DNA from: CAVSRC01 sp963732845
Lineage (GTDB): Bacteria > Pseudomonadota > Alphaproteobacteria > Rhizobiales > Kaistiaceae
DNA length: 64,000 nt
Reading direction: 5' to 3'
NCBI GenBank assembly: GCA_963732845.1
Contig: CAVTBE010000005.1
Location: 1-64,000 of the forward strand
Shown: piece by piece, positions 17,710 to 27,695 of the stretch
Layout of the letters: each line of letters begins with the position of its first letter
Numbering within the stretch: position 1 is the first letter of the stretch
Program-made: the position numbers and the translations under genes
The notes under the pieces: model-generated
What the model was told of the DNA's origin: nothing
Databases searched by the model: none
The model's input: the letters and a program-made list of their open reading frames with translations, nothing else

Positions 17710-19504
17710 CTACTCCGGCAGGTTCAGGCGGATGTGAAGCTCGCGGAGCTGCTGGGCGGTCACCTCGGACGGCGCGCCCATCATCAGGTCCTCGGCGCGC
17801 TGGTTCATCGGGAACAGCGTCACCTCGCGCAGGTTGTCCTCGCCGCAGAGCAGCATGACGATGCGGTCGATGCCGGGCGCGATGCCGCCATGCGGCGGGG
17901 CGCCCATCTGCAAGGCGTGCAGCATGCCGCCGAATTTCGATTCCAGCACGTCCTCGCCGTAGCCGGCGATGGCGAAGGCCTTCTTCATGATCTCCGGCTT
18001 GTGGTTCCGGATGGCGCCCGACGACAGCTCCACGCCGTTGCAGACGATGTCGTACTGGAAGGCGTGGATGCCGAGGATCGCCTCGTGGTCGGCCGGGTCG
18101 AGCGCCAGGAAGGCGTCGTGGTCGTAGTTCGGCATGGAGAACGGGTTGTGGGAGAAGTCGATCTTCTTCTCCTGCTCGTTCCACTCGTACATCGGGAAAT
18201 CGACGATCCAGCAGAAGGCGAAGCGGTCCTCGTCGACCAGGCTCGAGGTCGCGGCCGACCTTCTGGCGCGCGGCGCCGGCAAAGGCGAGGAAGCGGTCGG
18301 GCCGGCCGCAGACGAAGAAGACGGCGTCGCCGTCGTTCAGGCCGAGCTGGTTGCGGATCGCCTCGGTGCGGTCCTCGCCGATGTTCTTGGCGATCGGCCC
18401 GGCGCCGGCGCCATCGTCGCGGAAGAAGATGTAGCCAAGGCCCGGCTGGCCCTCGCCCTGCGCCCAGGCGTTCATGCGGTCGCAGAAGGCGCGGTTGCCC
18501 CCGGTCGGCGCCGGTATCGCCCACACCACCACCTTGGGGTCGGCCTCGATCTGGCCGGCGAAGACCTTGAAGCCGGAGCCGGCGAAATGCGCCGTCACGT
18601 CCTGCATCTCGATGGGGTTGCGCAGGTCCGGCTTGTCGGAGCCGTATTTCCTCAGCGCCTCGACATAGGGGATGCGCGGGAAGTCCTGGGTGACCGGCTT
18701 GCCCTCGGCGAACTCCTCGAAGAGGCCGCGCAGCACCGGTTCGACCGCCTGGAAGACGTCCTCCTGCTCGACGAAGCTCATCTCGATGTCGAGCTGGTAG
18801 AACTCGCCGGGCGAGCGGTCGGCGCGGGCATCCTCGTCGCGGAAGCAGGGCGCGATCTGGAAGTAGCGGTCGAAGCCAGCGATCATGATGAGCTGCTTGA
18901 ACTGCTGCGGCGCCTGCGGCAGGGCGTAGAACTTGCCGGGATGCAGGCGCGAGGGCACCAGGAAGTCGCGCGCCCCTTCCGGCGATCGAGGCGGTCAGGA
19001 TCGGCGTCTGGAACTCGAAGAAGCCGGAGCCGGTCATGCGCTGGCGCAGCGAGGAGATGATCTCCGCCCGCTTCATGATGTTGCGATGCAGCTTGTCGCG
19101 GCGGAGATCGAGGAAGCGGTATTTGAGCCGTGTCTCTTCCGGGTAGTCGAGATCGCCGAAGACCGGCACGGGCAGCTCGGCCGCCTCCGACAGCACTTCC
19201 AGCTCGTCGATGAAGACCTCCACCGCGCCCGTCGGCAGGTTCGGGTTGACCGTCCCTTCGGCGTGCGCGCCTTCACCCTGCCGTCGATGCGGATCACCCA
19301 TTCGGAGCGCACCCGCTCGGCGGCGCCGAAAGCCGGCGAATCGGGGTCGGCGACGCACTGGGTCATGCCGTAATGGTCGCGCAGGTCGATGAACAGCAGC
19401 CCGCCGTGGTCGCGCACGCGATGCACCCAGCCGGAAAGACGCGCGGGCTGGCCGACATCGGCGGGGGTGAGGGCGCCACAGGTATGGCTGCGATAGCGGT
19501 GCAT
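17710..19504 (-). CDS. aspS: Aspartyl-tRNA synthetase (three frameshifts)
   Basis: The ATG at 19504 begins MHRYRSHTCGALTPADVG, the start of bacterial/archaeal-type AspRS, and the gene ends LRELHIRLNLPE at 17710. The anticodon-binding OB fold (GWVHRVRDHGGLLFIDLRDH) and class II core (KPDLRNPIEMQDVT, FCWIVDFPMYEWNEQEKK, GAPPHGGIAPGIDRIVMLL, last class II motif) are all present. The insertion domain lies between. The reading frame changes near 19254 (CCGAAGG for the expected CCGGAAGG), 18977 (one extra base in the expected TASSPEGARDFL) and 18255 (one extra base before LVDEDRF). Corrected length is about 598 residues, normal for the family. It charges tRNA-Asp, and possibly tRNA-Asn. Three indels in an essential gene point to sequence error unless a second copy exists. 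Confidence 0.93.
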
Positions 19505-19975
19505 GGGGGGTCTCTGGATCGTGATGCAGGGTCGCCCGGCGGGCAAGAAATGCCCGGTTTCCGGCCGCCGGAAAAGCGCACGCGAGCGGGTGGCTGTCAA
19601 GGCCCGCGCCGCCGCGACCGCCGCGCCGTCCCGCCCGCCCTGCGCCGCTCGGGCGCGCCCGCCAATCTTCGCCGATCCGGCCCATTTTACCCGGACATTC
19701 AAGGCCGCCACGACGCTGACGCCGGGCGCCCGGCGGGCCACCGGGGCCGGCCGTCTGCCTGAGATACCGCGGGGTTGCAGGGCGCCGATGGGCTCGCCCG
19801 GCTGTGCCGTCTTGCCACAATGCACCGGAAAATCGCCGGGAGGGTCAGCGCCCCGATCGAGAAAAGCCTTGCATCACCGGGCCTTGTCGGCAATTCATTA
19901 GAATTCAGCAAAAGCGCCGCAGGCGTCTGCTAGACAAGGGACAAAGCGCCCTCTCGTCGGCTATACGAACAAGTC
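19505..19975. other. Divergent intergenic region between aspS and rnd
   Basis: This 471-bp region must carry both promoters. It is GC-rich near aspS and more AT-rich near rnd (19880-19935). I found no recognisable operator, RNA gene or small gene. Confidence 0.4.
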
Positions 19976-21127
19976 ATGACCATCGTTACCACGACCGCCG
20001 ATCTCTCCGCTCTGTGCAAACGCCTCGCCCGCTTCCCCGCGGTTACCGTAGATACGGAATTCATGCGGGAAACGACCTTCTGGCCGAAACTCTGCGTGAT
20101 CCAGATGGCCAGCCCCGACGAGGGCGCCATCATCGACGCGACGGCGCCGGAGCTGGACCTCGATCCATTCTTCAAATTGATGAAGAACGAGAAAGTCATC
20201 AAGGTCTTTCATGCGGCCCGCCAGGACATCGAAATCGTCTACCATCTCGGCGATCTGATCCCCCATCCGGTGTTCGACACCCAGGTGGCGGCCATGGTCT
20301 GCGGCTTCGGCAAGTCGGTCAGCTACGACCAGCTCGTCCACAAGCTCACCGGCACGCGCATCGACAAGTCGTCGCGCTTCACCGACTGGAGCCGCCGGCC
20401 GCTGTCGGAACGCCAGATCGAATATGCGCTGGCCGACGTCACCCACCTCCGCGACGTCTATCAGGCGCTCTCCCAGCGCCTGGAGGAGCAGAACCGCGCC
20501 GAATGGGTGCGCGAGGAGATGGAGGTGCTGACCTCGCCCGGCACCTACCGGCTGGAGCCGGAGGAGGCATGGCAGCGGCTGAAGCTGCGCGTGCGCAAGC
20601 CGATCGAGCTGGCCGTCATGCGCGAAGTGGCGGCGTGGCGCGAGCGCGAGGCGCAGGCGCGCGACGTGCCGCGCAGCCGCGTCATCAAGGACGACGCCAT
20701 CTACGAGATCGCGGCGCAGCAGCCGACCACCCCGACGGCGCTCGGCCAGTTGCGCACCATCCCGCGCGGCTTCGAGCGGTCGCGCGCGGCGGAGGACATT
20801 CTGGCGGCGGTGCGCACGGCCATGGCCATCCCGCGCGACGAGCTGCCGCGTATCCCCAAGCACCGGCCGACGGCGAACGGCAACGGCGCGGCGGTCGATC
20901 TGCTCAAGGTGCTGCTCAAGATGACCAGCGAGAGCCACGGGGTCGCCTCCAAGATCATCGCCACGGTCGATGACCTCGAGGCGATCGCCAGCGACGACGA
21001 GGCCGACGTACCGGCGCTCTCAGGCTGGCGGCGGGAACTCTTCGGCGAGGCGGCGCTCAAGCTGAAATCCGGCAAGATCGCGCTCGCCGTGAAGCAGAAC
21101 CACGTGGTCGCCATCAACAAGGGCTGA
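19976..21127 (+). CDS. rnd: Ribonuclease D
   Basis: This 383-residue 3'-5' exoribonuclease of the DEDD superfamily matures tRNA 3' ends. Exo motifs are clear. Exo I is VTVDTEFMRE near residues 24-33. Exo II is VFHAARQDIEIVYHLGD near 76-92. Exo III contains QIEYALADVTHLRDVY near 148-163, with Tyr and Asp. The HRDC-like C-terminal half includes RDVPRSRVIKDDAIYEIA and the tail GKIALAVKQNHVVAINKG. The ATG at 19976 is the first in frame and gives the usual alphaproteobacterial length. It is divergent from aspS and convergent with ppx. Confidence 0.96.
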   Translation: MTIVTTTADLSALCKRLARFPAVTVDTEFMRETTFWPKLCVIQMASPDEGAIIDATAPELDLDPFFKLMKNEKVIKVFHAARQDIEIVYHLGDLIPHPVFDTQVAAMVCGFGKSVSYDQLVHKLTGTRIDKSSRFTDWSRRPLSERQIEYALADVTHLRDVYQALSQRLEEQNRAEWVREEMEVLTSPGTYRLEPEEAWQRLKLRVRKPIELAVMREVAAWREREAQARDVPRSRVIKDDAIYEIAAQQPTTPTALGQLRTIPRGFERSRAAEDILAAVRTAMAIPRDELPRIPKHRPTANGNGAAVDLLKVLLKMTSESHGVASKIIATVDDLEAIASDDEADVPALSGWRRELFGEAALKLKSGKIALAVKQNHVVAINKG

Positions 21128-21159
21128 GCGCCGCGGCTCGTCCCGCAAAGGCGGGCGCC

Positions 21160-22686
21160 CTACTCCACCACGATCGCCGGCTCCAGCCCGGCGAATTTGG
21201 CCACCTGCGCCAGACGGCGGAGCACGCGCGCCCCGCCGAGCGTGGCGAGGTCCTGAGGCAGCACCAGCGCCAGCGTCTTGCCGCGGATTTCCATGCGCGT
21301 GCGGTTGACGATGCCCGGCGTCGCCGCGGAGAGCAGATGCGCCACGCGCAGCGTCGCGCCGAGCGCCCGGGCGCGCTCCATCATGCGGGTCGGGACCAGT
21401 TCGCGGATGCGCGGCGACAGCTGCTCGTCGATCAACCCCTCGTGCCGATAGAAATTGGCCAGCGCCAGAAAAGCGCGGCCGGGATGGTCGATGCCGATGA
21501 AGGAAGCGTGGGAGATCAGGTTGAGGCTCTGCTCGCCGCGGTATTCGGGATGGGCGCGCCAGCCGACATCGATCAGCAGACAGGCGGCGTGGCGCAGGCG
21601 GGTCTCGGCCTCGGTCTCGTCGAGGCCGATGACGCGGAGCGCCATCGCCGACCACGCGGTCAGTTCGTGGACGTGCCGCGGCGAGCGCGAGCGCAGAAAG
21701 GCCAGCTCCTCACAGGCGACGATGAGCGGGTCCTGCGCCTTCTCCTCCGGGTCGAGCAGCTCGTAGAGCAGCCCCTCGCGCACGCCCAGCGCCGACATCA
21801 CGACCTGGGACGGCTTCATTACCCGGATCACCTGTTCCAGGACGACGGCGCCAAAGGGCAGCAACGGCCGGCGATTGCGCGAGACGACCTCGATCGAATC
21901 GAGCGAATCGATCTCGCGCCGGGCGACCATGTGGCAGAAGTCGGCGGCCTCGCCCGCGTCGATCGTGTAGTGGTGCATGACGTGCAGCGGATAGCCGGCC
22001 TGGCGGAGGTGCAGGCGGGCCAGCGAACGCCAGGTGCCGCCGATGGCGTAGAAGGTCCGCTTCTCGCCGCCGGGCAGCACCTTCGACTTGTCGAGCGCCT
22101 CGGCCGCGATCTTTTCGGCCTTCTTCGTCGATCCTTCTGAGGATTCTTCGAGCCTGATGCCGCCCAGCGGGAAGGTCTCGCCCGTCCCGATGCGGCTGCC
22201 GCGGATGTCAACCACATCAATGCTGCCGCCGCCGAGGTCGCCGGCGATCCCGTCTGGCCGGTGGAAGCCGGAGACCACGCCCTGGGCGCTCAGCCGGGCC
22301 TCCTCGCTGCCGGAGAGCACCGTCGCCTTGACCCCGGTGATCGCCTCGACCGAGGCGATGAAATCCGGTCCGTTGGAGGCATCGCGCACCGCGGCCGTTG
22401 CCAGCACATGCAGCGCGGTGACGTCGAGCTGTTTGACGAGCGCGGCAAAACGGCGAATGGCGGTGAGCGCCGAGGCCATGGCGGCCGGCTCCAGCCGGCC
22501 GCGCGCCGCCAGGCCACGGCCGAGGCCGCACAGCTCCTTCTCGTTGAAGAACGGCGTGGCGGAGCGGGCGAGGCGCTCGTAGACGACCAGACGGACCGAG
22601 TTCGAGCCGATGTCGACGACGGCGATCGGCCCGCCGCCGTCCAGGCGCCCGGGCGCGTCTTCGACGATGGACAGTTCGTAGGTCAG
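21160..22686 (-). CDS. ppx: Exopolyphosphatase (Ppx/GppA family), probable CTG start
   Basis: The conserved N-terminus AVVDIGSNSVRLVVYERLAR (ASKHA phosphate-binding loop) begins only about 20 codons after the ppk stop, and no ATG, GTG or TTG precedes it in frame. The best start is CTG at 22684-22686. It overlaps the ppk stop as CTGA and has GGGGAG six bases upstream. This gives 508 residues. Other landmarks are GIAGDLGGGSIDVVDIRG (second phosphate loop), RTFYAIGGTWRSLARLHL and HASFIGIDHPGRAFLALANF. It hydrolyses terminal phosphates of polyphosphate or pppGpp in the cytosol. An internal ATG at 22479 would delete the catalytic loop and is not credible. Confidence 0.9.
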   Translation of the reverse strand: MTYELSIVEDAPGRLDGGGPIAVVDIGSNSVRLVVYERLARSATPFFNEKELCGLGRGLAARGRLEPAAMASALTAIRRFAALVKQLDVTALHVLATAAVRDASNGPDFIASVEAITGVKATVLSGSEEARLSAQGVVSGFHRPDGIAGDLGGGSIDVVDIRGSRIGTGETFPLGGIRLEESSEGSTKKAEKIAAEALDKSKVLPGGEKRTFYAIGGTWRSLARLHLRQAGYPLHVMHHYTIDAGEAADFCHMVARREIDSLDSIEVVSRNRRPLLPFGAVVLEQVIRVMKPSQVVMSALGVREGLLYELLDPEEKAQDPLIVACEELAFLRSRSPRHVHELTAWSAMALRVIGLDETEAETRLRHAACLLIDVGWRAHPEYRGEQSLNLISHASFIGIDHPGRAFLALANFYRHEGLIDEQLSPRIRELVPTRMMERARALGATLRVAHLLSAATPGIVNRTRMEIRGKTLALVLPQDLATLGGARVLRRLAQVAKFAGLEPAIVVE

Positions 22687-24893
22687 GTCACGCTCCCCGA
22701 CCGCCGCCGGCGCGACGCCGGTTTGGGCGCGTCGATCTTCAGCGCCTTGCCGCGACCGGACAGGCTGGGATTGGTCATGAAATACTGGTGGGCGTTGATG
22801 GGCACCTCGCCCTTCTTGGGGACGATGCGCTCGGAGGTCCCGTCCGGCATGACGCGCCAGCTCTGCTGGTTGTCGGCGAAGTTGGTGATCATGATCTGGC
22901 CGAGGATCTGTTCGTGGACGGTCGGATTGAGGATCGGCACGATCGCCTCGACGCGGCGGTCGAGATTACGCGGCATCATGTCGGCCGAGCCGATGAAGAC
23001 CTTGGCCTGGGGCGACGGCAGGGCGTGGCCGTCGCCGAAGCAGTAGATGCGGGCGTGTTCGAGGAAGCGCCCGACGATCGACTTGACGCGGATGCGCTCC
23101 GACAGGCCGGGAATGCCGGGCCTCAGGCAGCAGATGCCGCGCACGACGAGGTCGATCTCGACGCCCGCCTGGCTGGCGTCGTAGAGCGCGTCGATGATCT
23201 GGGAATCGACCAGCGCGTTCATCTTCATCCAGATCTGGGCGGGGCGGCCAGCCTTGGCGTGGGCGACCTCGGCGGCGATGAGGCCGAGGATGGCGCCGCG
23301 CAGCATATGCGGCGAGATGGCCATCCGCTCCAGCGTTTCCGGCTCGGAATAGCCGGTGATGTAGTTGAAGATGCGGGCGACATCGCGGGCGATCGCCGGG
23401 TCGGCCGAGAAGAACGACAGGTCGGTATAGATGCGCGCGGTGACCTGATGATAGTTGCCGGTGCCGATATGGACGTAGCTGGTCAGCTGACCGCCCTCGC
23501 GGCGCACGACCAGCGACAGCTTGGCGTGGGTCTTCAGTTCGATGAAGCCGTAGACCACCTGCACGCCGGCGCGTTCGAGGTCGCGCGACCAGCGGATGTT
23601 GGCTTCCTCGTCGAAGCGCGCCTTGAGTTCGACCAGCGCCGTCACCGACTTGCCCGCCTCGGCGGCTTCCGCCAGCGCCCTGGCGATCGGGGAATCGTTC
23701 GAGGTCCGGTAGAGCGTCTGCTTGATGGCAACGACGTCCGGGTCCAACGCCGCCTGGCGCAGGAACTGCACCACCACGTCGAAGGACTCGTAGGGGTGAT
23801 GGACGACGAGGTCCTTCTCGCGGATGGCGGCCAGGCAGTCGCCATTGTGGTCGCGGATGCGCTCGGGATAGCGCGGCGTATAGGGCGGGAACTTGAGGTT
23901 CGGCCGGTCGATGGCGACAAGCTGTGACAGATCGTTCAGGGCGAGCAGGCCGTGGACGAGGAAGATCTCGTCAGGTGTCACCGCCAGTGCTTCGGCGACG
24001 AGCTGGCGCAGGGCCTCCGGCATGGCCGCCTCGATCTCGAGGCGGATCACCGAACCGCGGCGACGGCGCTTGAGCGCGCTCTCGAAGAAGCGGACCAGAT
24101 CCTCGGCTTCTTCCTCCAGCTCGATGTCCGAATCGCGGATGACGCGGAAGGCGCCCTGCCCGTCGACGCCGTAGCCGGGGAAGAGGCTGTGGACGAACAG
24201 CGTCACCGCCTGTTCGAGGCTGATGAAACGGTCGACGCAATCTTCGGTCGACGGCAGGCGGATGAAGCGCTCGATCGAACTGGGAACGCGCAGCAGCGCG
24301 GTCATGTGGTGACCGTTGGACTTGCGTGTCATCTGCAGCGCAACGGTCAGGCCGAGATTGGGGATGAACGGGAACGGATGCGCCGGGTCGATGGCGAGCG
24401 GCGTCAGCACGGGAAAGATCGAATCGAGGAAGTAGTGCTCCAGCCAGTCACGGTCGGCATCGCCGATCTCGGCGGCATCGATGAGGTAGATCCCCGCCTC
24501 GCCCAGTTCGCGGCGCAGCACCGCCCAGCGCGCCTGCTGGTCGCTGGCCAGGCTTGAGCAGGCATCCCCGATGGCGCCGAGCTGGCCGCTGAGCGAGCGC
24601 CCGTCGTCGGACACCATGGCGATGCCCTGGCGCTGCTGGCCCTTGAGGCCGGCGACGCGCACCATGAAGAACTCGTCGAGATTGTTGGCCGAGATCGACA
24701 GGAAGCGCAGCTTTTCGAGCGGCGGGTGATTCTCGTTCTGCGCCTCCTCCAGCACGCGCCGGTTGAATTGCAGCCAGGACAACTCTCGGTTGATAAAGCG
24801 TGACTTCGACTTGCGCAGCTCGATGCCGGCAGCAACGTCGGCTGCCACCGGCGCGGCGTCGTCAATGGCGACTTGCGGGTTTTTCTGTTCCAT
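22683..24893 (-). CDS. ppk: Polyphosphate kinase 1
   Basis: This 736-residue enzyme polymerises the gamma phosphate of ATP into polyphosphate and can run in reverse. The N-terminal domain starts after about 30 residues with RFINRELSWLQFNRRVLEEA. The catalytic head contains AIKQTLYRTSNDSPIARAL and the autophosphorylated His in GFIELKTHAKLSLVVRREGG at about residue 456. The second His region is HARIYCFGDGHALPSPQAK. The C-terminus is MTNPSLSGRGKALKIDAPK plus an Arg-rich tail. Length matches alphaproteobacterial Ppk1. It overlaps ppx by four bases, so the two opposing activities are translationally coupled. Confidence 0.97.
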   Translation of the reverse strand: MEQKNPQVAIDDAAPVAADVAAGIELRKSKSRFINRELSWLQFNRRVLEEAQNENHPPLEKLRFLSISANNLDEFFMVRVAGLKGQQRQGIAMVSDDGRSLSGQLGAIGDACSSLASDQQARWAVLRRELGEAGIYLIDAAEIGDADRDWLEHYFLDSIFPVLTPLAIDPAHPFPFIPNLGLTVALQMTRKSNGHHMTALLRVPSSIERFIRLPSTEDCVDRFISLEQAVTLFVHSLFPGYGVDGQGAFRVIRDSDIELEEEAEDLVRFFESALKRRRRGSVIRLEIEAAMPEALRQLVAEALAVTPDEIFLVHGLLALNDLSQLVAIDRPNLKFPPYTPRYPERIRDHNGDCLAAIREKDLVVHHPYESFDVVVQFLRQAALDPDVVAIKQTLYRTSNDSPIARALAEAAEAGKSVTALVELKARFDEEANIRWSRDLERAGVQVVYGFIELKTHAKLSLVVRREGGQLTSYVHIGTGNYHQVTARIYTDLSFFSADPAIARDVARIFNYITGYSEPETLERMAISPHMLRGAILGLIAAEVAHAKAGRPAQIWMKMNALVDSQIIDALYDASQAGVEIDLVVRGICCLRPGIPGLSERIRVKSIVGRFLEHARIYCFGDGHALPSPQAKVFIGSADMMPRNLDRRVEAIVPILNPTVHEQILGQIMITNFADNQQSWRVMPDGTSERIVPKKGEVPINAHQYFMTNPSLSGRGKALKIDAPKPASRRRRSGSVT

Positions 24894-24991
24894 GGGGCAC
24901 TTCTAGGCCGCCGGTTTCCACAAAGACACAGTTCTAGCCGCCGATTATGACGATTTCGCCAATAATCGGCCAGAGATAGCCCGCAAGCCGC

Positions 24992-26896
24992 CTATGTCGC
25001 CATCCCGCGCGACCTGAGCGCGCCGGTGATCTCGTCGAGCGCCAGCGGATCGTCGATGGTCGCCGGCACCCGGATCGCCTCGCCGTCGGCGATCTGGCGC
25101 ATGGTACCGCGCAGGATCTTGCCGGAGCGCGTCTTGGGCAGGCGCGGTACGACCAGCACCGTCTTCAGCGCCGCGACCGGCCCGATCTGCTCGCGGACCA
25201 GCGCGATGATCTCCTTCTCGACCGCCGCCGGGCTCGCCTGGACGCCCATCTTGAGCACGACGAAGCCCACCGGCAGTTGGCCCTTGAGGCCGTCATGGAT
25301 GCCGATGACGGCGCATTCGGCGACCGCGGCGTGGCTCGCCAGCACCTCCTCCATGCCACCGGTCGACAGGCGGTGACCGGCGACGTTGATGATGTCGTCG
25401 GTGCGCCCCATGATGAACAGGTAGCCGTCGCCGTCGATGTAGCCGGCGTCCGCCGTCTGGTAGTAGCCGGGGAACATGGACAGGTAGTTGAAGCGGAAGC
25501 GCTCGTCGTTGCCCCACAGCGTTGGCAGCGCGCCGGGCGGCAGCGGCAGGCGGATGGCGATGTTGCCGAGCGTGCCGGGCTTCACCGGGTGGCCGGCATC
25601 GTCGAGCACCTTGACGTCGTAGCCGGGCATGACGGTGGTCGGCGAGCCGCGCTTCACCGGCAACAGCTCGATGCCGATCGGATCGGCGACGATCGCCCAG
25701 CCGGTCTCGGTCTGCCACCAGTGGTCGATCACCGGCACGCCGAGCTTCTCCTCGGCCCAGCGCACCGAATCCGGGTCGGCGCGCTCGCCGGCGAGGAACA
25801 GGCTGCGCAGGCTGGAGAGGTCGTAACGGGCGATCAGCTTGCCGTCCGGGTCCTCCTTCTTGATGGCGCGCAGCGCCGTCGGCGCGGTGAACAGCGACGC
25901 CACCTTGTGCTCGGCGGCCACCCGCCAGAAGACGCCGGCGTCGGGCGTGCCGACCGGCTTGCCCTCGTAGAGCACGGTGGTGCAGCCGTGGATGAGCGGC
26001 GCATAGACGATGTAGGAATGGCCGACCACCCAGCCGATGTCGGAGGCCGCCCAGAACACCTCGCCCGGTTCGACGCCGTAAATGTTGGACATCGACCATT
26101 CGAGCGCGACCATGTGGCCGCCATTGTCGCGCACGATGCCCTTGGGCTGGCCGGTGGTGCCGGAGGTGTAGAGGATGTAGAGCGGGTCGGTGGCGGCCAC
26201 CGGAACGCAGGGTTGCGTGCGCCCGGCGGCCCGCGCCTTGGCCATTTCGGCGGCGTAGTCGCGATCGCGGACGGGATCGAGCGCGGCGCGATGCTCGGCG
26301 CGCTGGACGACGATCATGGTCGCCGGCTTGTGGGCGGCCTGGTCGATCGCGGCGGCGGCCAGCGGCACATAGGGAACGATGCGGGTCGGCTCGATGCCGC
26401 AGGAGGCGGTGACCATCAGGTTGGGCCGGGCGTCGTCGATGCGGCTGGCCAGTTCGTGGGCGGCGAAGCCGCCGAAGACGACCGAGTGGATGGCGCCGAG
26501 CCGGGCGCAGGCGAGCATGGCGACGATCGCCTCGGGGATCATCGGCATGTAGATGATGACGCGGTCGCCCTTGGCGATGCCGTGGTCGGCGAGCACCGCG
26601 GCGAAGGTGGCGACGGTGTCGCGCAGCTCGCCATAGCTGATCGTCCGCTTGGTGCCGGTCACCGGGCTGTCGTAGATGACCGCCGTCTGCTCGGCACGCC
26701 CGCCTTCCACGTGGCGGTCGAGCGCGTTGTAGCAGGTGTTGCATGTCGCGCCGGTGAACCAGCGGCCGTAGACCCCTTGATCGGGATTGAAGGCGGCGTG
26801 CGCCGGCGTGTCCCAGGCGATCGCCTTGGCGGCTTCGGCCCAGAAGCCGATCGGATCGTCCTGCCAGCGCGCGTACGTATCCGCGTACTTGCCCAT
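24992..26896 (-). CDS. prpE: Propionyl-CoA synthetase (PrpE-like acyl-CoA synthetase)
   Basis: This 634-residue AMP-forming acyl-CoA synthetase activates propionate (and possibly acetate) with ATP and CoA. The start is MGKYADTYARWQDDPIGFW, with GGAGGGGA seven bases before the ATG; a longer frame to 26968 lacks support. Motifs: DPLYILYTSGTTGQPKG (P-loop, about residue 240), WWQTETGW, YLFIMGRTDDIINVAGHRLS and PKTRSGKILRGTMR (catalytic, acetylatable Lys). The region GGFAAHELASRIDDARP and the ASCGIEP block are more typical of PrpE than Acs. No methylcitrate or methylmalonyl genes are adjacent. Acs cannot be fully excluded. Confidence 0.85.
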   Translation of the reverse strand: MGKYADTYARWQDDPIGFWAEAAKAIAWDTPAHAAFNPDQGVYGRWFTGATCNTCYNALDRHVEGGRAEQTAVIYDSPVTGTKRTISYGELRDTVATFAAVLADHGIAKGDRVIIYMPMIPEAIVAMLACARLGAIHSVVFGGFAAHELASRIDDARPNLMVTASCGIEPTRIVPYVPLAAAAIDQAAHKPATMIVVQRAEHRAALDPVRDRDYAAEMAKARAAGRTQPCVPVAATDPLYILYTSGTTGQPKGIVRDNGGHMVALEWSMSNIYGVEPGEVFWAASDIGWVVGHSYIVYAPLIHGCTTVLYEGKPVGTPDAGVFWRVAAEHKVASLFTAPTALRAIKKEDPDGKLIARYDLSSLRSLFLAGERADPDSVRWAEEKLGVPVIDHWWQTETGWAIVADPIGIELLPVKRGSPTTVMPGYDVKVLDDAGHPVKPGTLGNIAIRLPLPPGALPTLWGNDERFRFNYLSMFPGYYQTADAGYIDGDGYLFIMGRTDDIINVAGHRLSTGGMEEVLASHAAVAECAVIGIHDGLKGQLPVGFVVLKMGVQASPAAVEKEIIALVREQIGPVAALKTVLVVPRLPKTRSGKILRGTMRQIADGEAIRVPATIDDPLALDEITGALRSRGMAT

Positions 26897-26996
26897 TGCC
26901 GTGTCCCCTCCCGTCCACCGCGGCGCCTGCCGGCGGCGATCTTGGTATTTTTCCAGGGAAACTAGCACGAACCCGCCTGCGGGGAAGGCGCCGGCC

Positions 26997-27695
26997 CTAT
27001 TCCGCGAACAGGTCGGGCTGGTGGTCGATTACCTGCGCCAGCGTGGCGGCGGCAAGCCGCCGGCTGATCGCGCGGCCGCCGGCCAGCGCCTCGCGGTCGA
27101 GTTCTTCGACGATGCGGTTGGCGGCCTCGAGCGAACGCTCCATGCGCGTGACGATGGTCTCGATGACGTTGGCATCGACGGTGAGCTGGCGGTCGGCGAA
27201 GAGCTTGACCAGGACGAGGCGGAGCAGCGCGTCGTCGGGGGCGCCGAGTTCGATCGGCCGCGCGGCGCGCAAACGCGAGGCGAGATCGGGCAGGCGGATG
27301 CGCAGCGCCCCGGCGGGCAGCCGGCTGGTCAGCAATAGCGGCACGCGCCGCTCGCCGCTCAAGTTGATCAGGTGGAACAGGCCGGCCTCGTCGAGCGGGC
27401 CGGCATGGAGGTCCTCGACCGCCACGGCGGGCGCCGCGACCAGCGCCTCGACATCGCCGAGGGCGTTTGCGGCGACGACCGCCGCATGGGCTCCCGTCCG
27501 CCAGATTTCGGTCAGATGGGTCTTGCCGGAGCCTGCCGGCCCGGAGAGCAGCACGGTACGGTCGGGCCAGGCGGGCCAGCCGTCGATGAGCGCGATCGCC
27601 ACCCGGTTGGCGGCGCCGGTGAGATAATCGGCGCGCGTCATGGCGGCGCGGTGTGGCAGGCTCAGCGGCAGTTGCCGGGGCTGGCGCTCACTCAT
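26997..27695 (-). CDS. hdaA: HdaA, DnaA-related regulator of replication initiation
   Basis: This 232-residue protein resembles the AAA+ domain of DnaA. It starts MSERQPRQLPLSLPHRAA; QLPLSL is the sliding-clamp-binding motif near residue 8. Next come TVLLSGPAGSGKTHLTEIW (Walker A), AVEDLHAGPLDEAGLFHLIN (Walker B region), LLLTSRLPAGALRIRLPDLA, SRLRAARPIEL, and the sensor II/lid helix ERSLEAANRIVEELDREAL. With DnaN, HdaA promotes hydrolysis of DnaA-ATP after initiation. It overlaps the upstream AI-2E permease by eight bases, so the two are coupled. Confidence 0.93.
   Translation of the reverse strand: MSERQPRQLPLSLPHRAAMTRADYLTGAANRVAIALIDGWPAWPDRTVLLSGPAGSGKTHLTEIWRTGAHAAVVAANALGDVEALVAAPAVAVEDLHAGPLDEAGLFHLINLSGERRVPLLLTSRLPAGALRIRLPDLASRLRAARPIELGAPDDALLRLVLVKLFADRQLTVDANVIETIVTRMERSLEAANRIVEELDREALAGGRAISRRLAAATLAQVIDHQPDLFAE

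Noticed and set aside
14447..18980. Several insertions seem to create 6-bp palindromes (CCGCGG, CTGCAG, CTCGAG, CGATCG)
   Set aside because: The inserted base is ambiguous at most sites, some are simple homopolymer extensions, and half the insertions show no palindrome. The pattern is too weak to claim.
22160..22479. ppx starting at the first ATG (22479)
   Set aside because: This would remove the DIGSNSVRLVVY catalytic loop that is encoded in frame just upstream.
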